A model generated the notes under the pieces. It was not told the DNA's origin. It did no database searches and worked only from the letters and a program-made list of their open reading frames with translations. From HGM04593 sp045613945 (GTDB taxonomy: Bacteria; Bacteroidota; Bacteroidia; Bacteroidales; Bacteroidaceae), in NCBI GenBank assembly GCA_045613945.1, contig JAZLBZ010000053.1, positions 1-64,000 on the forward strand: DNA of 64,000 nucleotides. The letters run 5' to 3'. Shown piece after piece: positions 8,520-16,211 of the stretch (its first letter is position 1; the number at the start of each line of letters is the position of its first letter). Made by a program: the position numbers and the translations under genes.

Positions 8520-8589
8520 GAGCCAATGACATTGCAAATATAGAATGACATAGAAAGAAATAATTACTAACCTTTAAATATTGAAAATT

Positions 8590-8844
8590 ATGTTTATGAC
8601 TATTTTACTTGAGGCTATCAGTGGTGCTTCATTGGTGAATATGGGTGCTGCTTTTGCAGCCGCAGCCGCAGTGTTTGCTGCTGCAATGGGTATCAGCCGC
8701 ATTGGATGTACAGCGCTTGAGTCTATCGCGCGCCAGCCCGAGGCGGCAGGCGACATCAGGTCGGGTATGATTCTTGCTGCTGCGCTCATTGAGGGTGTTG
8801 CGATGTTCGCCATCGTGGTATGCTTCCTGGTGCTCTTTGTGTAA
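8590..8844 (+). CDS. atpE: F-type ATP synthase subunit c
   Basis: 84-residue proteolipid that forms the rotating ring. Helix 1 is glycine/alanine rich (NMGAAFAAAAAVFAAAMG), the polar loop carries the RQP signature (48-50) that contacts the stalk, and helix 2 holds the ion-binding Glu68 in ALIEGVAMF. The helix 1 glutamine and the Glu-Ser/Thr pair typical of sodium-binding rings are missing, so proton use is inferred. I chose ATG 8590; ATG 8596 (MTILLEA) is equally possible. It is separated from atpB by 257 bases with two hairpins. Confidence 0.92.
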   Translation: MFMTILLEAISGASLVNMGAAFAAAAAVFAAAMGISRIGCTALESIARQPEAAGDIRSGMILAAALIEGVAMFAIVVCFLVLFV

Positions 8845-8865
8845 CGGTATAAAATCAATTCAAGG

Positions 8866-9381
8866 ATGTCACTGTTATTGCCCGATGCCGGTCTGCTGTT
8901 CTGGATGCTCTTGGCATTCGGAGTGGTGTTCTTTGTGTTGTACAAATATGGCTTCCCAGTCATTACATCAATGATTGACGCCCGCAAGCAATACATTGAC
9001 GAAGCGCTTAAAGGGGCAAAGGAGGCTAATGAAAGGATTGCTAATGTTGAGCAGCAGTGCAGTGCGCTGATTGAGGAGGCTCGCCAAAAACAGGTGGAGA
9101 TTCTGCGCGAGGCTACGGCGGCAAGGGAGCAGATGATAAAGGAGGCGCGTGAGAGGGCCGATGCCGAGAGTGAGAAGATTATTGCTGCTGCGAAACGTGA
9201 GATTGAGCAGCAGCGCGAGGATGCCCTGAACGCTGTGCGCGAGGATGCAGCAAAGGTTGCAATTGCTGTTGCCGAGAAGATTCTGCGCAGCGAGCTCCAG
9301 GGCAAGGAGCGCCAGCAGCAGTATGTTGAGAAACTTGTCGATGAGACGAAGGGTGAACTGAAAGAGACAAAAGGCAAATGA
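8866..9381 (+). CDS. atpF: F-type ATP synthase subunit b
   Basis: Peripheral-stalk subunit: one N-terminal membrane helix (about 4-26, LLFWMLLAFGVVFFVLYKYG) followed by a long, highly charged coiled coil rich in Glu, Arg and Ala to the C-terminus. The length of 171 is normal. It links subunit a to delta and alpha and resists rotation. Start ATG 8866 lies 21 bases after atpE, and its stop overlaps the atpH start (ATGA), which indicates coupled translation. Confidence 0.92.
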   Translation: MSLLLPDAGLLFWMLLAFGVVFFVLYKYGFPVITSMIDARKQYIDEALKGAKEANERIANVEQQCSALIEEARQKQVEILREATAAREQMIKEARERADAESEKIIAAAKREIEQQREDALNAVREDAAKVAIAVAEKILRSELQGKERQQQYVEKLVDETKGELKETKGK

Positions 9382-9923
9382 ATACAGGAGTTGTTTCAAT
9401 GCGTTATGCTAAGGCGCTGTTTGCCTATGCGCAGGAGCAGGGTGTGGAGGATGCAATATACCGCAATATGCTGCAGCTGATTGTCACCCTGCAACAGGTG
9501 AAGGAACTGGGCGCAACGCTTGCTGCTCCCACGCTCTCTAAAGAGGAGCGTGTAAGGCTGCTATGCTCGGCTGTCGACTCCTCTCCTGTGTACGAGAATT
9601 TCATGCGCCTTGTTGTTGATGAGGAGCGCGAGCCGCTGCTCATCTTTATTGCTCATTGTTACGTGTCGCTCTATCGAAAGGCAAAGGCTATTGTTGCTGT
9701 TAAATTCACAACAGCCGTCCCTGTGGACGACTGCTTTTGCGACAAGGTGTCGGCAGAATTTGCTCCTGCCGGTGCAACGGTCGAGGTGCAGAATGTCGTT
9801 GACGAGGGAATAATCGGTGGCTTTGTTTATGAGACCGAGTCGCATCGCCTGGATGCAAGCATAAGGCGCCAGTTGCGCGATATTGAAACTGAGTTTGTCA
9901 AACAAAACAGAAAATTAGTCTAA
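9378..9923 (+). CDS. atpH: F-type ATP synthase subunit delta
   Basis: Connects the peripheral stalk to the top of the alpha/beta hexamer. It has the helical N-terminal domain (VVSMRYAKALFAYAQEQGV, with the typical YAKALFAYA motif) and a C-terminal domain ending in the conserved IIGGFVYETESHRLDASIRR region. The length of 181 fits the family. It overlaps atpF by four bases and its stop overlaps the atpA start by one (TAATG). Confidence 0.92.
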   Translation: MNTGVVSMRYAKALFAYAQEQGVEDAIYRNMLQLIVTLQQVKELGATLAAPTLSKEERVRLLCSAVDSSPVYENFMRLVVDEEREPLLIFIAHCYVSLYRKAKAIVAVKFTTAVPVDDCFCDKVSAEFAPAGATVEVQNVVDEGIIGGFVYETESHRLDASIRRQLRDIETEFVKQNRKLV

Positions 9924-11500
9924 TGAATATTAAACCAAGTGAGGTGTCGAGCGTGTTGCTTGAACAGTTGAGAGGCCTGAAGAGCAAGATGGAGTACGAG
10001 GAGGTGGGAACCGTTCTCCAGGTGAGTGACGGCGTTGTGCGCATATATGGCCTGTACAATGCCCAGGCCGAGGAACTGATTGAGTTTGACAATGGCATAA
10101 AGGCTATTGTCATGAACCTTGAGGAGGACAATGTGGGTGCTGTGCTGTTGGGACCTACTGACAAGATAAAGGAGGGTATGACGGTAAGGCGCACCGGCCG
10201 CATCGCATCGATAGATGTGTGTGACGCCATGCTCGGGCGTGTGATTACCCCGCTTGGCGAGCCACTCGACGGCAAGGGCGACATTGAGGGTGAGATGTGC
10301 GAGATGCCGCTCGACCGCAAGGCGCCGGGCGTGATTTTCCGTCAGCCGGTGACCGAGCCGTTGCAGACAGGGCTCAAGTCCATTGACTCAATGATTCCCA
10401 TTGGACGTGGCCAGCGCGAACTCATCATCGGTGACCGCCAGACGGGCAAGACCGCTGTTGCAATTGACACCATACTCAACCAGCGCGCAGCCTACGAGGC
10501 CGGCAAGCCTGTCTACTGCATATATGTTGCCATTGGCCAGAAAGGCTCTACCGTAGCATCAATCGTCAACACCCTGCGCAATCATGGTGCAATGGACTAT
10601 ACCATTGTTGTTGCTGCCACAGCCGCCGACACTGCCGCAATGCAGTACTATGCCCCAATGGCAGGTGCTGCCATTGGCGAGTATTTCCGCGATACTGGCC
10701 GCCACGCCCTTGTGGTCTATGATGACCTCTCCAAACAGGCTGTGGCATATCGCGAGGTGTCGCTCATCCTGCGCCGTCCATCGGGCCGCGAGGCCTATCC
10801 CGGCGACGTATTCTATCTCCATTCGCGCCTGCTCGAGCGTGCAGCACGAATAATCAACCAGCAGGAGGTGGCCGAGAAGATGAACGACCTGCCTCCAAGC
10901 CTTGCGGGCAAGGTGAAGGGTGGCGGCTCACTAACAGCGTTGCCAATCATTGAGACCCAGGCGGGTGACGTGTCGGCATATATTCCCACCAACGTTATCT
11001 CAATCACTGATGGACAGATATACCTAGAGAGCGACCTCTTCAACAGGGGATTCCGCCCGGCGGTGAATGTGGGCATATCGGTGTCGCGTGTGGGCGGCAA
11101 TGCACAGATAAAGTCAATGAAGAGCGTTGCGGGAACATTGAAGATTGACCAAGCGCAGTATCGCGAACTTGAGGCTTTTGCCAAGTTCGGTACCGATGTA
11201 GATGCTGTTACAATGATGGTCATTGAACGCGGCCGCCGCACGAACGCCTTGCTTGTGCAGCCGCAGTATTCGCCAATGCCGGTGGGCGAACAGGTGGCAC
11301 TGCTTTATTGCGGAACAAAGAACCTGTTGCAGCGAATTGCTGTTGACAAGGTACCCGAGTTTGAGAAACTTTTCCTTGATGTGCTGCGTTCAAGGTACAA
11401 GGAGAGTGTGCTTGATGTGCTTTCTGCCGGCCTGTTAAATGCCGATGTGGAGAAACTAATAACAGATGTTGCTGCCGATGTGGTTGCATCGATGAAATGA
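9923..11500 (+). CDS. atpA: F-type ATP synthase subunit alpha
   Basis: Non-catalytic nucleotide-binding subunit of the F1 head. The P-loop GDRQTGKT is at 170-177; other landmarks are the N-terminal beta-barrel (VLQVSDGVVRIYGL), the LILRRPSGREAYPGDVFYLHSRLLERAA region and SVSRVGGNAQ. The length of 525 is close to the usual 500-530. In a complete operon its partner beta subunit is made from atpD, which is not found anywhere in this window. A 101-base spacer with a dispersed repeat separates it from atpG. Confidence 0.95.
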   Translation: MNIKPSEVSSVLLEQLRGLKSKMEYEEVGTVLQVSDGVVRIYGLYNAQAEELIEFDNGIKAIVMNLEEDNVGAVLLGPTDKIKEGMTVRRTGRIASIDVCDAMLGRVITPLGEPLDGKGDIEGEMCEMPLDRKAPGVIFRQPVTEPLQTGLKSIDSMIPIGRGQRELIIGDRQTGKTAVAIDTILNQRAAYEAGKPVYCIYVAIGQKGSTVASIVNTLRNHGAMDYTIVVAATAADTAAMQYYAPMAGAAIGEYFRDTGRHALVVYDDLSKQAVAYREVSLILRRPSGREAYPGDVFYLHSRLLERAARIINQQEVAEKMNDLPPSLAGKVKGGGSLTALPIIETQAGDVSAYIPTNVISITDGQIYLESDLFNRGFRPAVNVGISVSRVGGNAQIKSMKSVAGTLKIDQAQYRELEAFAKFGTDVDAVTMMVIERGRRTNALLVQPQYSPMPVGEQVALLYCGTKNLLQRIAVDKVPEFEKLFLDVLRSRYKESVLDVLSAGLLNADVEKLITDVAADVVASMK

Positions 11501-11510
11501 TAACTTGGAG

Positions 11511-11580
11511 TGTCATGTGAGTCCGATGTCATCCCGACAGAGCGGAGCGACGAGGGATCTCATGTTGGGGTTGATATGAC
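11511..11580. repeat. Dispersed TGTCATCCCGA-type repeat between atpA and atpG
   Basis: Contains TGTCATCCCGACAGAGCG followed by GAGCGACGAGGGATCTC, flanked by TGTCAT at the left and ATGACA at the right. It is the third member of this repeat class inside the atp locus. It is non-coding. Confidence 0.6.
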
Positions 11581-11601
11581 AATTTATAAACAAACAGTAC
11601 A

Positions 11602-12459
11602 ATGAACCTTAGAGAAGTAAGGGATAGAATAGCGTCGGTAAAGAGCACGCAAAAGATTACAGCGGCAATGAAACTTGTCTCTGCTGCTAAACTGCGCCGT
11701 GCTCAGGTGGCCATTGAGGGAATGTCGCACTACAGTGACAAACTCAACGGCCTGCTTGTCTCGTTCCTTTCATCTTTCACTGGGTACACGACTGAACTCT
11801 CAGCGCAGCGCGACTGCAAAAAGGCCGTTGTCATTGCTGTGGCTTCCGACACCGGCCTGTGCGGAACATTCAACGCCAATATCATAAACAAGGTACGTGC
11901 GGTGCTCGATGACTGCAAGGCATCGGATACAGATGTCGAGGTTTATACCATTGGCAAGAAGATGCATGATGCTGTCCGCAAGTTGGGATATACACCACGC
12001 GAGGAACTTATGTCACAATCCTCTGCACCGCAATACAACGACATTGCCGTTGTAGCGCGCGAACTGATGGAGCGTTTCCGCAGTGGCGGGGTCGATAGGG
12101 TAGAGGTAGTGCACTCACACTTCAAGTCTGCGGCAAAACAGGAGCCTGTAAGCGAGGTGCTGTTGCCCGTTGAACTGATGACAGCAGAAACTGAAAGCGC
12201 CCATGCTGTTGACTACATTGTAGAGCCGGGGCGCGAGGAACTGCTCCAGGCGCTTGTGCCAAAGGTGGTCGAGGTACAAATGTTTACTGCGCTGCTCGAT
12301 GCTGTTGCCGCTGAGCACGCTGCGCGTGTGATTGCAATGCAGGTGGCAACAGACAATGCTACCGACCTAATCTCGGAACTCACGCTTGAATACAACAAAG
12401 GCCGCCAACAAGCCATCACCAACGAACTGCTCGACATCATCTCCGGCGCAAACAGGTAA
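11602..12459 (+). CDS. atpG: F-type ATP synthase subunit gamma
   Basis: Central rotor shaft. The N-terminal coiled-coil helix begins LREVRDRIASVKSTQKITAAMKLVSAAKLRRAQ and the C-terminal helix ends TDLISELTLEYNKGRQQAITNELLDIISGA, which are the two most conserved parts of the family; DTGLCGTFNANI marks the Rossmann-like middle. The length of 285 is normal. It is the last gene of the cluster; 152 bases later the accessory island starts with a recombinase. Confidence 0.94.
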   Translation: MNLREVRDRIASVKSTQKITAAMKLVSAAKLRRAQVAIEGMSHYSDKLNGLLVSFLSSFTGYTTELSAQRDCKKAVVIAVASDTGLCGTFNANIINKVRAVLDDCKASDTDVEVYTIGKKMHDAVRKLGYTPREELMSQSSAPQYNDIAVVARELMERFRSGGVDRVEVVHSHFKSAAKQEPVSEVLLPVELMTAETESAHAVDYIVEPGREELLQALVPKVVEVQMFTALLDAVAAEHAARVIAMQVATDNATDLISELTLEYNKGRQQAITNELLDIISGANR

Positions 12460-12580
12460 TCTTTCGCTCGCTGTGCAAATTGTCAAGTTGACTTGCGTTA
12501 CGCTCGCTTAATCGCTGCTTTCACTATTCACCTTGAAGCATTTCTGCCAAAATCGCAAACACAAAGCCTTGAACTTGCTG

Positions 12581-12614
12581 CATTTTTGTATAAATAAAAA
12601 CGAATACAAAAATG
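12581..12614. promoter_or_regulatory. Perfect inverted repeat covering the recombinase start codon
   Basis: CATTTTTGTAT (12581-12591) and ATACAAAAATG (12604-12614) are exact reverse complements 12 bases apart, and the right arm ends with the ATG of the recombinase gene. CATTTTTG also differs by one base from a -7 element. It could be a self-repression operator or a translation-blocking hairpin. Confidence 0.5.
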
Positions 12615-13814
12615 ACAAGCGTAAAGACAATGTTCAGGGCATCGACAGTGGGTGCCAAGCAGGGAGTAATTTACTATCAGATAATCCACAACCGTGTAGT
12701 GCGCCAGTTGACCACAGCCTATCACATCTTTTCAAACGAGTGGGACGGAAAATTCCTTCTCTCAACAGGCTGCGACAGTGAGCGCTGCAATTATCTCAAA
12801 ACAACAAGCCGGCGCATTGAGTGGGACTTGAAACGGCTACATTCAATTATCAACCAATTGGAGAATACCCGGCAACGCTACACTGCCGATGACGTTATCT
12901 TTGCGTTTCAGCAAACCTTGAACAACTGTTCGATATTTGGTTTTATGCAAAGCGTCATTGCCGGTCTGCTGCAGATGGGCAAGCAGCGCACCGCAGAGAC
13001 CTATCGTGCCACCCTGCGCAGTTTCATGCAGTTCCGCGAAGAAAAAGATATGTTGTTGCAGGAGATAGATGCCGATACAATGCTCATCTACGAGGCTCAT
13101 TTGCGCAGCAAAGGTCTTGCCCGCAACACAACATCGTTCTACATGCGAATACTCCGCGCTGTCTATAACCGTGCTGTTGAAAAGGAACTCACCATCAACA
13201 GAAACCCATTCAAACACGTATATACAGGTGTCGACAAAACCGTAAAGCGAGCAATTCCATTGAAGGCAATAAGGCAGATAAAGAACCTTGACCTCTCATT
13301 GCATCCCTTTTTGGATTTTGCACGCGACATGTTCCTCTTCTCGTTCTACACGCGCGGAATGTCATTCATTGATATGGCATACCTAAGAAAAAAAGACCTT
13401 GCAAATGGCGTGCTCACCTACCGCCGCCGCAAGACCGGGCAACAACTCCTCATCCGTTGGGAAAAATGCATGCAGGAGATTGTGAAAAAGTACGGAACAC
13501 CGACTGACAGCCCATACCTCCTGCCAATAATCACCGGACTCGGCAACTCCGAACGCGCCCAATACCAGACAATGCTTCACCGCGTAAACACATCATTAAA
13601 GAAAATAGCCACCCTTGCAGCCGTTCCTGTACAACTCACCATGTATGTCGCCCGCCACTCATGGGCCAGCGCTGCCAAAAGCAAGAACATCCCAATATCC
13701 GTAATAAGCGAAGGTATGGGCCACGACAGCGAAATGACAACACAAATCTATCTAGCCTCGCTCGACACCGCAGTAGTAGACCGCGCCAACGCGCAGATAT
13801 TGAAGGATTTGTAA
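12612..13814 (+). CDS. Tyrosine recombinase (Bacteroidota integrase/invertase type)
   Basis: 400 residues. A small N-terminal arm-type region is followed by a SAM-like core-binding domain (about 105-200) and the catalytic domain (about 215-400). Catalytic residues visible: Arg248 (FYTRGMSF), Lys274 (RRRKTGQQ), Arg348-His349 (YVARHSWA), His371 (EGMGHDSE) and nucleophile Tyr380 (QIYLASL). Members of this family act both as integrases of mobile elements and as invertases of phase-variable promoters in Bacteroides. Its stop is 35 bases from a pair of short inverted sites (13850 and 14004) with identical 7-base cores, which makes a local inversion role likely. Start ATG 12612 lies in an inverted repeat. 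Confidence 0.9.
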   Translation: MTSVKTMFRASTVGAKQGVIYYQIIHNRVVRQLTTAYHIFSNEWDGKFLLSTGCDSERCNYLKTTSRRIEWDLKRLHSIINQLENTRQRYTADDVIFAFQQTLNNCSIFGFMQSVIAGLLQMGKQRTAETYRATLRSFMQFREEKDMLLQEIDADTMLIYEAHLRSKGLARNTTSFYMRILRAVYNRAVEKELTINRNPFKHVYTGVDKTVKRAIPLKAIRQIKNLDLSLHPFLDFARDMFLFSFYTRGMSFIDMAYLRKKDLANGVLTYRRRKTGQQLLIRWEKCMQEIVKKYGTPTDSPYLLPIITGLGNSERAQYQTMLHRVNTSLKKIATLAAVPVQLTMYVARHSWASAAKSKNIPISVISEGMGHDSEMTTQIYLASLDTAVVDRANAQILKDL

Positions 13815-13849
13815 AAAAGAGTGGGGGAGGTGTTTAGGAAAAGTTAGGA

Positions 13850-14004
13850 CTCTTGGTAAGAGACCTTCATATTATTGCAAAACTACATAAAATAAGCAAT
13901 ATGAGCCAATAAATAAGAATTTAATTTTAGAAATGTTTAGTTAAACCATAGTCAAATATGGCTCATTTCTTTTTATGGCTATTTGCTACGTCTCTTACCA
14001 AGAG
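13850..14004. promoter_or_regulatory. Candidate invertible promoter segment
   Basis: CTCTTGGTAAGAGAC at 13850-13864 and GTCTCTTACCAAGAG at 13990-14004 are exact 15-base inverted copies bounding 125 bp. Each site has arms around a 7-base core (TTGGTAA, 13853-13859; TTACCAA, 13995-14001), which is the usual layout of tyrosine-recombinase crossover sites. The right site extends to 14-bp perfect arms (ATTTGCTACGTCTC with GAGACGTAGCAAAT, 13981-14015). The segment lies between the recombinase and the methylase operon and carries a promoter facing left in this orientation. Confidence 0.75.
13878..13909 (-). promoter_or_regulatory. Outward promoter inside the invertible segment (points left here)
   Basis: On the minus strand TAGTTTTG (13885 to 13878) matches TAnnTTTG exactly, and a TTG (13909-13907) lies 21 bases upstream. 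As assembled it would transcribe toward the 3' end of the recombinase gene. If the segment flips, the -7 box falls near 13969-13976 and would read into the gene starting at 14023, with a leader of about 40 bases. Confidence 0.65.
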
Positions 14005-14022
14005 ACGTAGCAAATAATTTTT

Positions 14023-14697
14023 ATGAGTCAAATAAAATCTAAAGAGCGAGTTGCCGAGCGTGGAGAGGTTTTTACTGCCGAACGTGAGGTCAACGCTATG
14101 TGCGACCTCGTTGCAAATGAATGTCTGCGGCCGGACTCCCGTTTCTTGGAACCGGCTTGTGGTGATGGTAATTTCTTGGCTGTTATACTCAAACGCAAAC
14201 TTGCCGAACTCCGCAGGAAATATAAAAAGAGCCCACGTGACTATGAAAAGCTGGCAATCGTAGCAATCGGTAGCCTGTATGGTGTGGATATAATGAATGA
14301 CAATGTAGAGGCTTGTCGTGAACGTCTATTTGGTATTTGGGATGCAGAATACACAGCTCATTGCAAAGGTGAAACTTGTGATGAAACACGTTTGGCTGCA
14401 AAGTTCATCATAAACCGAAATATCATCAATGGCAATGCTCTAACGTTGATGTGTGTCGATGCCAACGGCAACGATACCTCTGCTCCCATAGTCTTTTCTG
14501 AATGGACACTAATAGGGGCTACGCAAATGCAACGCTCCGACTACACCATGTCCGACCTTCTTACTTATAATGACACAAGCGTAGAAAACGGCATGGGCAA
14601 CCTGTTTGCACTTACCGAAGAGCAAAAGGAAGAAGGCGGTGTATTCCTGAGAAGATATATTACTCACTACAAAAAGGTTCAGGATTATGGAGAATAG
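14023..14697 (+). CDS. N6-adenine methylase-like protein (SAM-binding half)
   Basis: 224 residues. Residues about 15-60 resemble the start of N-6 DNA methylases (GEVFTAEREVNAMCDLV, then motif I FLEPACGDGNFL), and SLYGVDIMNDNVEACRERL resembles motif II. The catalytic NPPY/DPPY motif IV is missing; where it would be expected only a short region (FSEWTLIGATQMQ) remains. It may be an inactive or accessory partner of the full methylase that follows; its last bases overlap that gene by 11 bp in a different frame. A simple frameshift is unlikely because the next gene has its own motif I. It is the first gene downstream of the invertible promoter. Confidence 0.7.
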   Translation: MSQIKSKERVAERGEVFTAEREVNAMCDLVANECLRPDSRFLEPACGDGNFLAVILKRKLAELRRKYKKSPRDYEKLAIVAIGSLYGVDIMNDNVEACRERLFGIWDAEYTAHCKGETCDETRLAAKFIINRNIINGNALTLMCVDANGNDTSAPIVFSEWTLIGATQMQRSDYTMSDLLTYNDTSVENGMGNLFALTEEQKEEGGVFLRRYITHYKKVQDYGE

Positions 14698-16207
14698 TTT
14701 GTTCAAAAGCGTCTATAATCCCGACGTGCTTTCGTGTATTGCCAATCTTAGCAATGATGAGGTTTTTACCCCTCCCGAATTGGCAAACAAGATTATTGAT
14801 ATGCTCCCACAGGAGTTGTTCGAGAACCCCGATACCACTTTCCTCGACCCTTGTTGCAAGAGTGGAGTCTTTCTGCGTGAGATAGCCAAACGCCTTATCA
14901 AAGGACTTGAACAGCAGATACCTGACCTTGAAAAACGCATTGAGCATATCTTTTCAAAGCAACTTTTTGGTATTGCCATTACCGAACTTACAAGCCTGCT
15001 TTCTCGCCGCAGTGTCTATTGCAGCAAGTTCCCAAGCAGCGAGTTTTCTGCCTATCAGTTTCCCGAAGACAAACCACAAGGAAATATCATCTACCAACGC
15101 ATCAAGCATACTTGGAAAGATGGCAAATGTATCTATTGCGGTGCTTCACAGAGTGAGTATGACCGTGGAGCAGACCTTGAGACCCACGCTTATCTGTTTA
15201 TCCATAATTTAGATGTAAATATGAAATTTGATGTAATTATTGGCAACCCACCATATCAAATGAGTGATGGCGGAGGAACAGGTAGTAGTGCGATGCCAAT
15301 ATATCATAAGTTTATCCAACAAGCAAAAAAACTTAATCCTCGCTATCTGACTATGATTGTGCCATCAAGGTGGTTCACAGGTGGCAAAGGCCTAGATGAT
15401 TTTCGTGATGAAATGCTCCATGATGAACATATTAGAGAAATTCACGATTTTGGAAATGCAAACGACTGTTTCCCTGGTGTTGCTATTGAAGGAGGTGTAT
15501 GTTACTTCTTGTGGAATCGAGACCAAAAAGGACTATGCAAAGTCTTTTCTCATTCGCAAAACAAGATTACAGCAATGTCAGAGCGACCTCTCTTGGAAAA
15601 AGGTGCAGATGTCTTTATTAGATATAATGAGGTAATCTCAATTATCCGAAAGGTTGCATCTTTCAATGAGGAAAGTTTTTCTACACTTGTCAGCCCAAGA
15701 AATCCATATTATTTCAGAGCCTCTTTTACTGAAAGTGAGAACACGATTAACACATGCAAGGTCTTTGGTGTGGAAAATGGTAAAAGAGTATATAAAAATA
15801 TTGACAAGTCGTATATAGAGAGAAATATTGATGAATTATCTAAATATAAAGTCTTTATTTCTAAGGCTGACGGAGCAGCAGGACAAATAGGTTATCCTGT
15901 CCCTGCACGAATATTAGGAAAGTCTGAAATTGCAGGTGTAAACACTGCTTGTACAGAAACTTTTTTAAGAATAGGTCCATTTGATAGTGAACAGGAATGT
16001 AAAAATGTAAAGTCATATATTGAAACCAAGTTCTTTAGATGCCTTGTTGGAGCGAGGAAGAATAAGAATATGACTCAAAGCACATATTCGTTTGTTCCAA
16101 TTCAAGATTTTTCAAAGTCCTGGACGGATGAAGAACTCTATGCCAAGTATAATTTAAGCAAAGATGAGATTGCATTTATTGAGTCAATGATTAAACCAAT
16201 GGAGTAA
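14687..16207 (+). CDS. Eco57I-type N6-adenine DNA methyltransferase
   Basis: 506 residues. DEVFTPPELANKIIDML and FLDPCCKSGVFLREIAKR (motif X/I region), a Cys pair CIYCG (about residue 150), then motif IV VIIGNPPYQMS (about 182-192), the adenine-methylase signature of the Eco57I family. The C-terminal half (about 320-500) is the presumed target-recognition region. By eye the first 500 bases have host-like base composition while the second half is clearly AT-richer, as if the recognition part had been exchanged. It overlaps the upstream methylase-like gene and lies four bases before the helicase, so the three form one operon. Predicted role: host-protecting modification for the nuclease-helicase. 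Confidence 0.85.
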   Translation: MENSLFKSVYNPDVLSCIANLSNDEVFTPPELANKIIDMLPQELFENPDTTFLDPCCKSGVFLREIAKRLIKGLEQQIPDLEKRIEHIFSKQLFGIAITELTSLLSRRSVYCSKFPSSEFSAYQFPEDKPQGNIIYQRIKHTWKDGKCIYCGASQSEYDRGADLETHAYLFIHNLDVNMKFDVIIGNPPYQMSDGGGTGSSAMPIYHKFIQQAKKLNPRYLTMIVPSRWFTGGKGLDDFRDEMLHDEHIREIHDFGNANDCFPGVAIEGGVCYFLWNRDQKGLCKVFSHSQNKITAMSERPLLEKGADVFIRYNEVISIIRKVASFNEESFSTLVSPRNPYYFRASFTESENTINTCKVFGVENGKRVYKNIDKSYIERNIDELSKYKVFISKADGAAGQIGYPVPARILGKSEIAGVNTACTETFLRIGPFDSEQECKNVKSYIETKFFRCLVGARKNKNMTQSTYSFVPIQDFSKSWTDEELYAKYNLSKDEIAFIESMIKPME

Positions 16208-16211
16208 TACT

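Noticed and set aside
12460..12611. tRNA or other attachment site before the recombinase
   Set aside because: No tRNA cloverleaf could be drawn here; no tRNA gene was recognised in any intergenic region of the window.
13850..14004. The inverted sites as attL/attR of an integrated element
   Set aside because: Integration would leave direct, not inverted, copies, and the 125 bp between them hold no gene.
14023..16207. The two methylase genes as one frameshifted gene
   Set aside because: Both reading frames carry their own SAM motif I, and the second is a complete methylase with NPPY; a single frameshifted gene would have only one motif I.
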